Origin: Desulfonatronum thioautotrophicum | Lineage (GTDB): Bacteria; Desulfobacterota; Desulfovibrionia; Desulfovibrionales; Desulfonatronaceae | Direction: 5' to 3' | Length of the DNA: 64,000 bases | Assembly: GCF_000934745.1 (NCBI RefSeq) | Contig: NZ_JYNO01000011.1 | Coordinates: 124,001 to 188,000 of the forward strand | Shown: positions 35,779 to 44,000 of the stretch, in pieces | Position numbering within the stretch: position 1 is the stretch's first letter | How the letters are laid out: each line of letters opens with the position of its first letter | Program-made: the position numbers and the translations under genes | The notes under the pieces: model-generated | What the model saw: the letters and a program-made list of their open reading frames with translations, nothing else | Told to the model about the DNA's origin: nothing | Database searches by the model: none

Positions 35779-36582
35779 ATGGCCACCAGCATCGCCTTGA
35801 TCCGGCAAATCAACGACGTGGAACCCCACCTGCGAGACGTTCTCTACTCCATCTTGGAGGAGATGGAACGGCAGCAACGTGAACGGGTAACCAGGGACGA
35901 TTTCGCGGAACTCAAGCAAATCGTCGCCAACCTGGCTCTGGCACAGGAAAAGACCGAGGCCAAAATCACGCAACTGATCGAGGTTCAGGAAATCCATGGT
36001 GCCAGAATCGAGCAACTGACCCTGGCCCAGGAAAAAACCGAGGCCAAAATCGTACGACTGATCGAGGGTCAGGAAAGTCTCGGTGCACGAATGGAACAGT
36101 TGGCCAAAGCCCAGGTAAAGACCGAAAAAGAGGTCGCCAAACTGGCCAGGGGGATGCAGGACCTCCAGAAACAGATGGGCGGACTTTCCCATGCCGTGGG
36201 CTATGGCATCGAGGACCGGCTGATGCCCTTCATCCCGGCCTACGCCCTGCAAACCTTCGGCCTGGACATTCAGAGCACGGAGCGCGCGTTCATCGAAACA
36301 AGCCCGGGCTCCCATGACGAGATCAACATCCTGGCCAAGGGCGCGGACGCGGATGGCCAAGCCTACCTGATCGGGGAGTGCAAGGCCCAGCCGGGCAAAA
36401 AGGACGCCGACCGCTTCCAGGCCCTGCTCCAGCGTCTGGAAAGGGTACTCCCGGGCAGGATTTATCCGTTGCTTGTGGGATACAGCATCCACCCATCGGT
36501 CCAGGGCTATATCCACCAGCGTCATCCTGGGATCAAGACCGCCCTGACCTATGAAATCGAGCGGACAAGGGCCACCGGGTAA
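35779..36582 (+). CDS. Coiled-coil protein with C-terminal restriction-endonuclease-like domain
   Basis: About 267 residues from ATG 35779. Residues 40-135 form a coiled coil with 28-residue internal repeats (LALAQEKTEAKI-QLIEVQE, LTLAQEKTEAKI-RLIEGQE, LAKAQVKTEKEV). The C-terminal half (HDEINILAKGADADGQAYLIGECKAQPGKKDADRF) has the PD-(D/E)xK-like pattern D...ECK of the DUF3782-type nuclease-like family. It lies between the Snf2 helicase and the SWIM/HTH protein on the same strand. Nuclease activity is inferred only. Confidence 0.65.
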   Translation: MATSIALIRQINDVEPHLRDVLYSILEEMERQQRERVTRDDFAELKQIVANLALAQEKTEAKITQLIEVQEIHGARIEQLTLAQEKTEAKIVRLIEGQESLGARMEQLAKAQVKTEKEVAKLARGMQDLQKQMGGLSHAVGYGIEDRLMPFIPAYALQTFGLDIQSTERAFIETSPGSHDEINILAKGADADGQAYLIGECKAQPGKKDADRFQALLQRLERVLPGRIYPLLVGYSIHPSVQGYIHQRHPGIKTALTYEIERTRATG

Positions 36583-36651
36583 TCGCCCGAAGCACTGGTG
36601 GTCCCCGGTCAGTTCCTCACTCTCTAACTGTGTTGAAAAAGTCCTTGTCCG

Positions 36652-36791
36652 CAGTCCGTTCAAAAAAACCAAGTGCAAGAAGCAATCCGTCACCTACTTG
36701 AGAAGTCGCTAATTCTGAACTGTCATGTTCGCCGGTTTATTAGTAGGTGCCGGAGCAGCGACGCAGCAATTGGGAGTTTTTCAACGGACTG
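36652..36791 (+). repeat. MITE-like element, copy 1
   Basis: Bounded by CAGTCCGTTCAAAAA (36652-36666) and the inverse TTTTTCAACGGACTG (ends 36791). It shares the internal CCAAGTGCAAG and GCAGCAATTGGGAG blocks with the copy at 60956-61079. About 140 bases and non-coding, lying just before the SWIM-protein gene. Four related copies occur in the window. Confidence 0.75.
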
Positions 36792-36814
36792 CTAAACCTG
36801 AAGCGGAGTTCGGA

Positions 36815-37951
36815 ATGCCCAGGTGGGGATGGAGGCCGTATGTCCCGGTAGCCAAGCGCCAAGCCAAGGCCAAGAAGGAAGTTGAAAAGCTGCGCAGGAA
36901 AGGAACCTGCGTCCAGCCCGTGATCATCGAGGGCCGGACCATCGCCCGCAGCTTCTGGGGCAAGGGCTGGTGCGACCACCTGGAGTCCTTTTCCGACTAC
37001 GAAAACCGGCTGCCCCGCGGACGAACCTATGTCCGCAACGGCTCGGTCTGCCACCTGGATGTCGCTTTAGGCCGGATCGAGGCCATGGTCAGCGGCTCGG
37101 AGATGTACAAGGTGTCCATCGCCGTCACCAAGCTGGACAAGGACAAGTGGGAACAGATCAAGAAGAAGTGCGCCGGCCAGGTCGGGTCGATCATTGAGCT
37201 GCTACAGGGCAAGCTCTCTTCCCAGGTCATGGGCGTGGTCACCGAAAAACATCAGGGGTTGTTTCCACAGCCCGGAGAAATCAAGCTCAAATGCTCCTGC
37301 CCGGACTGGGCTACCATGTGCAAGCACGTCGCCGCGGTGCTCTACGGCGTGGGCAGCCGCCTGGACGACGATCCGAACCTGCTCTTCCTGCTGCGCGGAG
37401 TCGATCCGCGAGAGCTGATCGCCCAGGGCATGGTCCTGCCCGATGAGGCCGGGGCCAAAGCCGACACCCTGCGCGAAGACTCCCTGGCGGATATTTTCGG
37501 CATTGAACTGGATGAAGAATGCGAGCCCGTCCTCGAGACCAAACCACTCTCCGCGACAAGCGTAGCCAAAGGGCAACGAAAAAAACAGGCAGCCGCGACA
37601 AAGAAACCCAACGCCCAGTCATCCGTAGCCCGGTCGGCAAAGCCCGTCATAAGTCCGGCAGCTATTCCCAAAACCGCCCTGAAAACACCTCCAAAAGCCG
37701 CCCAGCCGGGCGCAAAACCGTCAGCCCCAGCCAAAGTCGCAACCAAGGCCAAGCCCTTCACTCCCACCGGCTCGAGCATCTCCCAGCTACGGAAAAAAAA
37801 CGGCCTGACGGTCCAGGACTTCGCCGCAAAGCTGAACGTGACACCGGCCAGCATCTACCGCTGGGAAAGCAGCCGGGGACGCCTCAACCTGCAAGACCGT
37901 TGTCTGATGGCCTTGCGGAGCCTGGATGAAGAGACGGCTTCAAAGATCTGA
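36815..37951 (+). CDS. SWIM zinc-finger protein with C-terminal HTH domain
   Basis: About 378 residues starting at ATG 36815 (MPRWGWRPYVPVAKRQ); earlier in-frame codons come from the MITE-like repeat and were rejected. GKGWCDHLESFSDYENRLPRGR is the SWIM-family N-terminal block; the SWIM zinc motif is LKCSCPDWATMCKHVAAVLYG (about residues 168-188). A Pro/Ala/Lys-rich linker (residues 275-330) leads to an XRE-type helix-turn-helix: SQLRKKNGLTVQDFAAKL, VTPASIYRWE. It probably partners the Snf2 helicase upstream. Confidence 0.85.
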   Translation: MPRWGWRPYVPVAKRQAKAKKEVEKLRRKGTCVQPVIIEGRTIARSFWGKGWCDHLESFSDYENRLPRGRTYVRNGSVCHLDVALGRIEAMVSGSEMYKVSIAVTKLDKDKWEQIKKKCAGQVGSIIELLQGKLSSQVMGVVTEKHQGLFPQPGEIKLKCSCPDWATMCKHVAAVLYGVGSRLDDDPNLLFLLRGVDPRELIAQGMVLPDEAGAKADTLREDSLADIFGIELDEECEPVLETKPLSATSVAKGQRKKQAAATKKPNAQSSVARSAKPVISPAAIPKTALKTPPKAAQPGAKPSAPAKVATKAKPFTPTGSSISQLRKKNGLTVQDFAAKLNVTPASIYRWESSRGRLNLQDRCLMALRSLDEETASKI

Positions 37952-38083
37952 GTATATGTCGTTCTGTCTGAATCTGATACGGTACAACAACAGAGCCTGC
38001 TCAGTTTATGGAACAAGGGAGGCTTAGGGCCATGAGGGTTTCCAAGGCCTGCTCTTTCTTACCCCAGGGGACTAAAGAGGTGG

Positions 38084-38281
38084 TCATATTCCGTCGAACA
38101 GAACGCGGTACAACCCAACGCGCAGGCGCTACTTTGGGCTGAAGTTGATCAGTCGACTCACGTTGCCCGAGAGGTCAGCCGACAGTCGCTCGATGGCCTC
38201 GGCAATTTGTGATGTTTCCTGCTTTTGCAGATTCATCAATTTCTTTTTGGCCCTTGGTTTAAGTCCGACTGTATAATTCAT
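38084..38281 (-). pseudogene. RelE/ParE-type toxin remnant with premature TAG
   Basis: From ATG 38281: MNYTVGLKPRAKKKLMNLQK, IAEAIERLSADLSGNVSRLINFSPK, then TAG at 38129-38131, followed in the same frame by RLRVGLYRVLFDGI and a stop. Intact RelE/ParE toxins have Y-R-L-R-V-G-x-Y-R at this point, so the TAG replaces a tyrosine codon and the C-terminus is also short. No adjacent antitoxin gene is evident. A dead toxin is the simplest reading. Confidence 0.65.
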
Positions 38282-38441
38282 ATTAACATGCGACCACCGG
38301 GATAGGTGGTTTTCGAGCTCCAGAGTGTACGGGCAGTCCGCCCCCGCAACAGGTAACAGCAAAAGTCGCGGAGAGGCGACGCTTCCTGATCCGCCCTTTG
38401 TTTTCACTCAGAGGGCAATCATCACACGCGACAAAACCCGG

Positions 38442-38978
38442 CTACAGCCAATATTCGGGATAGCGCCTGTTTTTGGGGATGTTGTTCACCACCAGGGCGA
38501 TGAACAGCAGAAGGGCCGCTCCTAATCCCGTCGGGACGAAAACGTACAAATAGCCCAAGCCGTGCACCGAATCGCCGCCGACCACGGCAATCAATGCCGT
38601 GGCCCCGCCCGGTGGGTGCAACGTTTTGGTCAGGTGCATGACCGCAACGGCCGTGGCCACTGCGGCGGCTCCGGCCAGCCAGGGAATCGTTCCTAATGTT
38701 TGATGGGCGAACACGCCAATCAAGGCGGAAAAAACATGCCCTCCTAGGACGTTTCTGGGTTGGGCGAGCGGGCTGCGCACGGCTCCAAAGACCAAAACAG
38801 CCGTGGCGCCAAGGGAGCCAAGCACAAGCGTCAGTCCAAGCTGATCCAGAATGGATGTATGAATCAACCCCACCGCGGCAATCCCGAAAAAAGCACCGAT
38901 CCAGGACCACATCACCTCGACAAGGCTTACCCGGGGCGGGCTTTGCGTTGTTCCACGCATTTTTTTGAAGTATTTCAT
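38442..38978 (-). CDS. HPP family integral membrane protein
   Basis: A 178-residue protein with four to five membrane helices and the name-giving LTKTLHPPGGATALIAV motif (about residue 115). HPP proteins have been linked to nitrite transport in some organisms; function here is unproven. It starts 4 bases after the CBS-domain gene on the same strand, and HPP and CBS domains are frequently fused, so the two probably act together. Confidence 0.85.
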   Translation of the reverse strand: MKYFKKMRGTTQSPPRVSLVEVMWSWIGAFFGIAAVGLIHTSILDQLGLTLVLGSLGATAVLVFGAVRSPLAQPRNVLGGHVFSALIGVFAHQTLGTIPWLAGAAAVATAVAVMHLTKTLHPPGGATALIAVVGGDSVHGLGYLYVFVPTGLGAALLLFIALVVNNIPKNRRYPEYWL

Positions 38979-38982
38979 TTTT

Positions 38983-39582
38983 CTATCCTCGCATGCACAG
39001 TGCGCCTATCAAATCCGTACGGGTCACGATGCCTTTAGGATGACCGTCAGTCCCGCAGATGGGCAGCCGGTTGATGGCCTTGGCCATGAACAAGGCTGAA
39101 ATATCAGCCACGGAAATATCCTCATTGGCTGTAATAGGCGGGGAACTCATCAGCGCGTCCAAGGGAAGATCCTGCAATCCGGAAGCACAACACCCCGCCT
39201 TATCCAGGCACTGCGCGACGACGCGCATGAAGGTTGAATCATTCGGCAGACCCATCACGCGCAAAAAATCTTTTCCTGAAACCACACCGCAGACCTTTCC
39301 ACGCGTGTCCACCACGGGTGCGCCGCTGATCCCGTGATCCGCAAGGAGCATGGCCGCCTCAGTCGCGGTCATGTTCCTTTGCAGGCAGTATGCCGGCGAG
39401 GTCATGATTTCCCGGGCTTTCTTGGCTCCGGCCATGCGCTTCAAGGCTTGCTCATACGCCGCCCTGTAGATTTCCCGAAACGCCCCGGGGGTGATGTCCA
39501 CATAGCCCTGCATGGCCCGCATGGCTTCCAGGACGTCTTCCTCGGAGAAATCCATTATCCCGCACTGATCACTTTTTGCCAC
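38983..39582 (-). CDS. CBS-domain pair protein
   Basis: A 199-residue protein; the GTG at 39582 has AAGGA upstream. An N-terminal helical region (YVDITPGAFREIYRAAYEQAL) precedes two CBS domains: IMTSPAYCLQRNMTATEAAMLLADHGISGAPVVD and LMSSPPITANEDISVADISALFMAKAINRLPI (both split). CBS pairs bind adenine nucleotides and regulate partner proteins, here most likely the HPP membrane protein next to it. Confidence 0.87.
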   Translation of the reverse strand: MAKSDQCGIMDFSEEDVLEAMRAMQGYVDITPGAFREIYRAAYEQALKRMAGAKKAREIMTSPAYCLQRNMTATEAAMLLADHGISGAPVVDTRGKVCGVVSGKDFLRVMGLPNDSTFMRVVAQCLDKAGCCASGLQDLPLDALMSSPPITANEDISVADISALFMAKAINRLPICGTDGHPKGIVTRTDLIGALCMRG

Positions 39583-39667
39583 GTCCTTGTTCTCCTGGCA
39601 TCGACAAGGAAAAAGCCGAAGTAGCCCGCATATCAGAAATCAAGATTCCTTGCCGACATTAACTGAG

Positions 39668-40976
39668 TGTTGATAGAGTCCATGCCTGTACCCGGCAACA
39701 TGCTGCCCATCAAAGATTCAGTCAACCGTTAATCCATTCCACCTCAGGGACCCGCCAAATTCAGGCGACGATGCCGATAATCTCAAGGCCTGCTTCCCCA
39801 TTCGTGCGCAATGCCTCAGAGCAGGCGCGATGAATCGTGCTCCAGCAATTCTCAGCAAGGAAATGGCGACATTTCTGATGCTGGCCATCACGAGCGCGCC
39901 GCCCTTTCGAATTCGGCATCGATCCTCGTCAAAAGTTACGTCGCGGACCCAGTGTAAGCGATTTTCAATGGTCCAATGATTGCGGACCAATGTCATGAGT
40001 CTTTCAGGACCGGCTTTTTCTGGATGCAGACTTGTAATGCCGTAGACGGTTTCAGTCGTTGTTTTTCCGGATGGTTGGAGTTTCCTTTCTCTTTTTATGC
40101 AAAAGGCTTGTCCGACATGAGGAAAATCTAGAAAATTGTTGAGTTCAGGTGTCGTCCAGATTGTCCGTTGCTCAATTCTCCCATGGGCTTTTTCAACGTT
40201 AGTCATCCGAGGGGAAAAATCGTCGAGCTTCATGTCGACGATGTCTTTGCGCAGTATCGGCTGATTGTCTTTGACAATGAAGACATAGTCGGCCTTTTTC
40301 GTCCTCGACGAGCATACGCGCCGTTTGTCGTTGTGTGTGCATCGCATCGAGAGTGACTACCGCCCCCTGCAAGGGGATTGCATCGAGCAAGGTAGGCAAA
40401 GCTTTTATTTCGTTTTCTTTTTTTCGACATTAACCTGTCCGAGAACTACGGCCTCCTGGTGCAGGACGGCGCTGAGCAGGTGAGGTGGCTTTTCTGCGAA
40501 CTCATGTGCCCCGCGCAAGGTTTTGCCATCAATGGCAATGGCGCGCCCATCTTCTTGGCACAGCCCGGCCAGCCATTGTCCGATTTTCGTGTCCACCTCA
40601 GCGGCGTCCAACTTTTGCAACGTGCGTCGGATTGTCGGTTCTGAAGGAGGTGATCGATGCTTTGATCCGAGCTGACGCAAGGTATCTCGTCCCAGGGTCT
40701 GCGCCCACTCCGCAATCGCCTGAAAGCTCCTGGCTCCGGAAAGAACAGCGCAAACCGCGACTGCGACGATGGTCACGACAGGATGTCTCACGCCACGAGG
40801 CTTGCGTGGATCGACAATTGTGCGCAGTGTGTCGATCAGTCCTCCTTCTGATTGCAGGGGTAACCGATTGACATCGATCATCCAGATTCCTTCCTTGGAG
40901 TTCGTGTTCACGGCCAGAACGAACGGCGCGGCCAAAAGTGACGCAGCATCAGGAACAAGGGGTCGGATCAAGACAA
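39668..40976 (-). mobile_element. ISAs1-family insertion sequence, degenerate (approximate limits)
   Basis: About 1.3 kb. The right limit is set where the interrupted DUF4338 coding sequence stops making sense (after LHLIAN, about 40976). The left limit is a tentative match between TGTTGATAGAGTCC near 39668 and the reverse complement of the right end (TGTCTTGATCCGACC). No clear target duplication was found. It carries one broken transposase gene. Confidence 0.6.
39718..40881 (-). pseudogene. ISAs1-type DDE transposase with two frameshifts
   Basis: ATG 40881 starts MIDVNRLPLQSEGGLIDTL. The frame holds RGVRHPVVTIVAVAVCAVLSGA, IDGKTLRGAHE and VLGQVNVE, then stops after a run of seven A (about 40420); reading continues as NEIKALPTLLDAIPLQGAVVT in the -1 frame and returns by +1 near 40293 to KADYVFIVKDNQP, RNHWTIENRLHWVRDVTFDEDR. 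These are the ISAs1 transposase blocks. The heptamer A-AAA-AAG at the first shift fits a -1 slippery site, but the second shift looks mutational, so the gene is probably inactive. Confidence 0.75.
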
Positions 40977-41257
40977 TGTTGGCGATTAGGTGCAATCGTT
41001 TGAATTGTAGGGGTTTTTCCCAGCCAATAAAGCGGTCTCGCGAAGAGCACTTCAAAGCTGCTGACCCCCAACCGAGCAATGCTACCCATTTGCTCTTCGA
41101 AAGCGGCGACATAGTGCAGCGCCTTGCCGACGATCCGCTCAAAACCCAGATAATGGTGCTCACGCATCAATGCTCGCCAACGGTCCAGTTCACTGGGAAG
41201 TGCAAGGCGAACAATGAGAGAGGATGAGCGAGAAAGGATTCTTGGCTCAAGTTCCAT
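40977..41257 (-). pseudogene. DUF4338 (DruA-like) gene fragment interrupted by the IS
   Basis: From ATG 41257 the frame reads LSRSSSLIVRLALPSELDRW, LMREHHYLGFERIVGKALHYVA, then one extra base near 41088 shifts the frame to WVALLGWGSAALKCSSRDRF, IGWEKPLQFKRLHLIAN, where the IS begins. These are the N-terminal blocks of DUF4338 proteins, which include DruA of Druantia defence and transposon-borne relatives. The rest of the gene is absent on the other side of the IS. Confidence 0.65.
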
Positions 41258-41324
41258 GGCCAGGATCGTGGCGCTTCAAGAAGAAAAAAACCAGTGGCAA
41301 AATTTTAAATTATATATTAATACT

Positions 41325-42299
41325 TTATAGGACCTTGGCGTAGTCCTGGGTAGTACGGAATTCTAGACTGGGAGCCAGGCTGGGCTGATCAAAATACCCG
41401 CCTGCCTGACGTGTGTAGCCGTCCACGAAGCGCTGTCTGCTTTTGGCTGTCACCGCGGCGGTGGGGATGGCCAGGGCCGTTTCCCAGGCGTTCCCGAAAT
41501 CCTCGTCGCGGGCCGTGTCGAAGACGTGCAGATCATCTGTCGCGTTCAAATACGAAACCAGGATCGCCGGGAGTCGAGTGCCGTGATGCGCGAACAGCGC
41601 GCGCAGGTCCGCTAGCGTTTGCGGGGGGTCTTTTGGGGGCTGGACGGAGAGGGGGTAGGCCATCCCGGGCCGGGCCGCGAGCATTTCCCGCAGTTGCGGG
41701 GAGGAATACCTGGATTGCAGAAAGTGCACCAGGGCGTCCAGGCATGCCCGTGGCAGATCAGCGGGCAGGGTAATGTTGCCGAAAAAGTAGGCGACATGCG
41801 GAAGTTCCCGGTGCAGGATTCCCAGTCCGCTCCACACGGCGTAGAGTCCGGCAATTGAGCGCCGCGCCCGGCGGTTGACCACGGATCGTCCCAGTTCCAG
41901 GGCACGGTCAAGGTAGTGTCTTTGAAACGCCGGGCTCATTGTAAACAGGGTGTGCGTCCGCAACCCCTGTATTCCGAATTCACGCAGGATTTGGCGTGTG
42001 TCGGCGAACCGATACATGGACACCAGCTCCTGGTTCACGGGATCCCAGGCGATGAGTTGCCGGTAGCTTCCCTGGGTCAGGTCCAGATGGTCCACATCGT
42101 GTGAAACGTTTCTCCCCGCGCCCACCGCCCGGAACTCCTGCTCCCGGATCCGGCCGATTTCGCGCATGCAGGCGGGCTTCTCCCACCCATGCAGGATGTG
42201 GATGTCCAGCCCGGAAAAACGGCCGACCAGCGTGTCCGTGGTCAGTTCAGCGACAAGGTTTTCCGGGTCTTCAGCCCGAGCCAGCGCAACCCATTCCAT
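41325..42299 (-). CDS. OlsB-like N-acyltransferase (GNAT/hemolysin-type)
   Basis: A 324-residue protein of the Acetyltransf_5 type used by ornithine N-acyltransferases: IREQEFRAVGAGRNVSHDVDHLDLT, RQLIAWDPVNQELVSMYRF, FTMSPAFQRHYLDRALELGRSVV, AGLYAVWSGLGILHREL and YFFGNITLP. OlsB puts a 3-hydroxyacyl chain on the amino group of ornithine. It overlaps the plsC-like gene by 29 bases and ends a five-gene operon with a tauCAB-like importer. The amine acceptor here may not be ornithine. Confidence 0.72.
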   Translation of the reverse strand: MEWVALARAEDPENLVAELTTDTLVGRFSGLDIHILHGWEKPACMREIGRIREQEFRAVGAGRNVSHDVDHLDLTQGSYRQLIAWDPVNQELVSMYRFADTRQILREFGIQGLRTHTLFTMSPAFQRHYLDRALELGRSVVNRRARRSIAGLYAVWSGLGILHRELPHVAYFFGNITLPADLPRACLDALVHFLQSRYSSPQLREMLAARPGMAYPLSVQPPKDPPQTLADLRALFAHHGTRLPAILVSYLNATDDLHVFDTARDEDFGNAWETALAIPTAAVTAKSRQRFVDGYTRQAGGYFDQPSLAPSLEFRTTQDYAKVL

Positions 42300-43206
42300 G
42301 ATGGTCGCCTCCTTGTGGTGTGTCCTTGCCCAGGAAATGGGCTCCCCTGGCCAGAAAATCCCCCGGCATGCCGGGTTTCATGTCCTGAACGTACTCCCTG
42401 AGCAGTTCCACCCATTGCGTATCGGTTCGATTCGGTCCCAGATGGCGAGGGTCAATGGGCGGGCCGACAACGGCTTCCAGGGTGGTGCCGCGTTTGCGCA
42501 TCAATTCGTCCGCCAGGAGCAGCATTTCCAGGTTGGCGCGGATGCCCAGGCTGGTTCGGATCCGGGCAAGCGTGTAGAATCGGCATGAATTCCGGCCGCG
42601 AACATGAACCGGAATCAACAGCCGACCGTGCTGGCGGGATTTTTTCAGGAAAGTCTTGGTCCAGGGGAAATCCACGACCGGTCCGGTGATCCGGCCCTGC
42701 CGCGGCCGTCCGGTGGTTCCGGCCGGGAAAACCAGTATCGGATCGTCCCCGGCAAAGAGCGCATCCAGCTCGCGCAAGCTTTTCCGGCTCGATCCGTGCT
42801 TGTCGATGGGGAAAAAGAACGGGGCCAGCGAGCTCAGTTCCTGGAGCAGGCTGTTGGCTGGAACACGCACCGTTCCGTAGTGTTCGCTCAGCAGGTGGAG
42901 CAGGACCAGGGCCTCTGCCGCCCCGTAGGGGTGGTTGGCGCAGAGGGTGATCCTGGACTGGTTCGGGAGCAGGTCCGTCAGGTTTTGTCCGGTGGTGGTC
43001 GTCCAATACACATCCAGTTGGAGGTCCCGGAGGATATGCCGCAGGGCCTGCCGGGGAGGGAGATGTTCCGTTTCCCGCAGGTGCCGGTTCAGTTCCGGCA
43101 CATGCGCGAGACGCTCCAGCATCCTCCACCCCAGTTTCGGCATCCTTCCAGCCAGGCGGGGAAACCTGCGGGCCAGCAGGGAGGGGAGGCAGATTGGGGC
43201 CGTCAT
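42271..43206 (-). CDS. PlsC-like lysophospholipid acyltransferase (OlsA candidate)
   Basis: A 311-residue protein with TLCANHPYGAAEALVLLHLL (variant of the NHxxxxD acyltransferase motif, here NHPYGAAE) and ILVFPAGTTGRPRQG (motif III). PlsC/OlsA enzymes add a second acyl chain to a monoacyl lipid. It overlaps the downstream N-acyltransferase gene and starts inside the ATPase stop (ATGA), showing tight coupling. The D to E change in motif I is also seen in hemolysin-like acyltransferases. Confidence 0.75.
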   Translation of the reverse strand: MTAPICLPSLLARRFPRLAGRMPKLGWRMLERLAHVPELNRHLRETEHLPPRQALRHILRDLQLDVYWTTTTGQNLTDLLPNQSRITLCANHPYGAAEALVLLHLLSEHYGTVRVPANSLLQELSSLAPFFFPIDKHGSSRKSLRELDALFAGDDPILVFPAGTTGRPRQGRITGPVVDFPWTKTFLKKSRQHGRLLIPVHVRGRNSCRFYTLARIRTSLGIRANLEMLLLADELMRKRGTTLEAVVGPPIDPRHLGPNRTDTQWVELLREYVQDMKPGMPGDFLARGAHFLGKDTPQGGDHHGMGCAGSG

Positions 43207-44000
43207 TGTCCGCTCCCCCAGATGATGCCTAGAATCTCCTCGCGCAACGCCAGGAACTCGGGGCTACTTTTGAGTTGCCGTCCCTCCCCGTTGCGCACGT
43301 TACGGCTGAAATCCAGCCCCAACTCCTTGATGATCGCCATGGGGCGGTCGGAGAGCACGACGACCCGGGTGGAGAGATACAGTGCCTCCTCCACGCTGTG
43401 GGTGACAAGGACCATGGTACAACCTGTGCGGCGCCAGATGGTCCGCAGTTCGTCCTGCATCTGCTCCCGGGTCAAGGCATCCAGGGCCCCCAGCGGTTCA
43501 TCCAGCAGCAGAATATGCGGTTCATTGGCCAGCCCCCGGGCCAGGGCCACCCGCTGGCGCATCCCCCCGGAGAGCTGATGGGGATAGGCGTTCCGAAAGG
43601 ATTCCAGGCGGACCAGGTTGATCAGCTCGTCGATCCGGGGGCCGTAGACCGATTTGGAGATGCTGCGATGCCTGGGGCCGAAGGCGATATTCTGTTCCAC
43701 GGTCAGCCAGGGAAAAAGCTGGGCGTCCTGGAACACGAGGCTGCGCCGCCAGTCCGGTCCGCTGATCGGTCCACGGCAGTCCGTGATAGTGCCGTTTTTC
43801 GGACGGACCAGTCCTGCGAGAATTCGCAGCAACGTGGTTTTGCCGCAGCCGGAGGGGCCCACCAGGGAAACAAAGTCTCCGCGCTCAATGTCCAGCGAAA
43901 TGGGGGTGATGACTTGAATGGCCCCCTCCCGGCGGACATTGTTCCCGTTGAATCCGTGGGTCAGATCACGGATTGCGAGCACGGTTTCCCCGGCGGTCAT
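43203..44000 (-). CDS. ABC transporter ATP-binding protein, TauB/SsuB-like
   Basis: A 265-residue ATPase: Walker A LVGPSGCGKTTLLRIL, signature LSGGMRQRVALARGLANEPHILLLDEPLGALDALTREQ (split), H-loop MVLVTHSVEEAL. Belongs to the NitT/TauT subfamily. Starts 4 bases inside the binding-protein gene end and overlaps plsC by 4 bases. It is a second, distinct set from the importer at 6.1-8.7 kb. Confidence 0.88.
   Translation of the reverse strand: MTAGETVLAIRDLTHGFNGNNVRREGAIQVITPISLDIERGDFVSLVGPSGCGKTTLLRILAGLVRPKNGTITDCRGPISGPDWRRSLVFQDAQLFPWLTVEQNIAFGPRHRSISKSVYGPRIDELINLVRLESFRNAYPHQLSGGMRQRVALARGLANEPHILLLDEPLGALDALTREQMQDELRTIWRRTGCTMVLVTHSVEEALYLSTRVVVLSDRPMAIIKELGLDFSRNVRNGEGRQLKSSPEFLALREEILGIIWGSGQ

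Noticed and set aside
38129-38131. TAG in the relE remnant as pyrrolysine or another recoded amino acid
   Set aside because: The family has tyrosine there, the gene end is also lost and nothing else in the window suggests UAG recoding; a nonsense mutation is simpler.
40405-40450. Programmed frameshift as sole explanation of the transposase
   Set aside because: A second, opposite shift about 125 bases later is needed, so decay or sequence error must also be involved.
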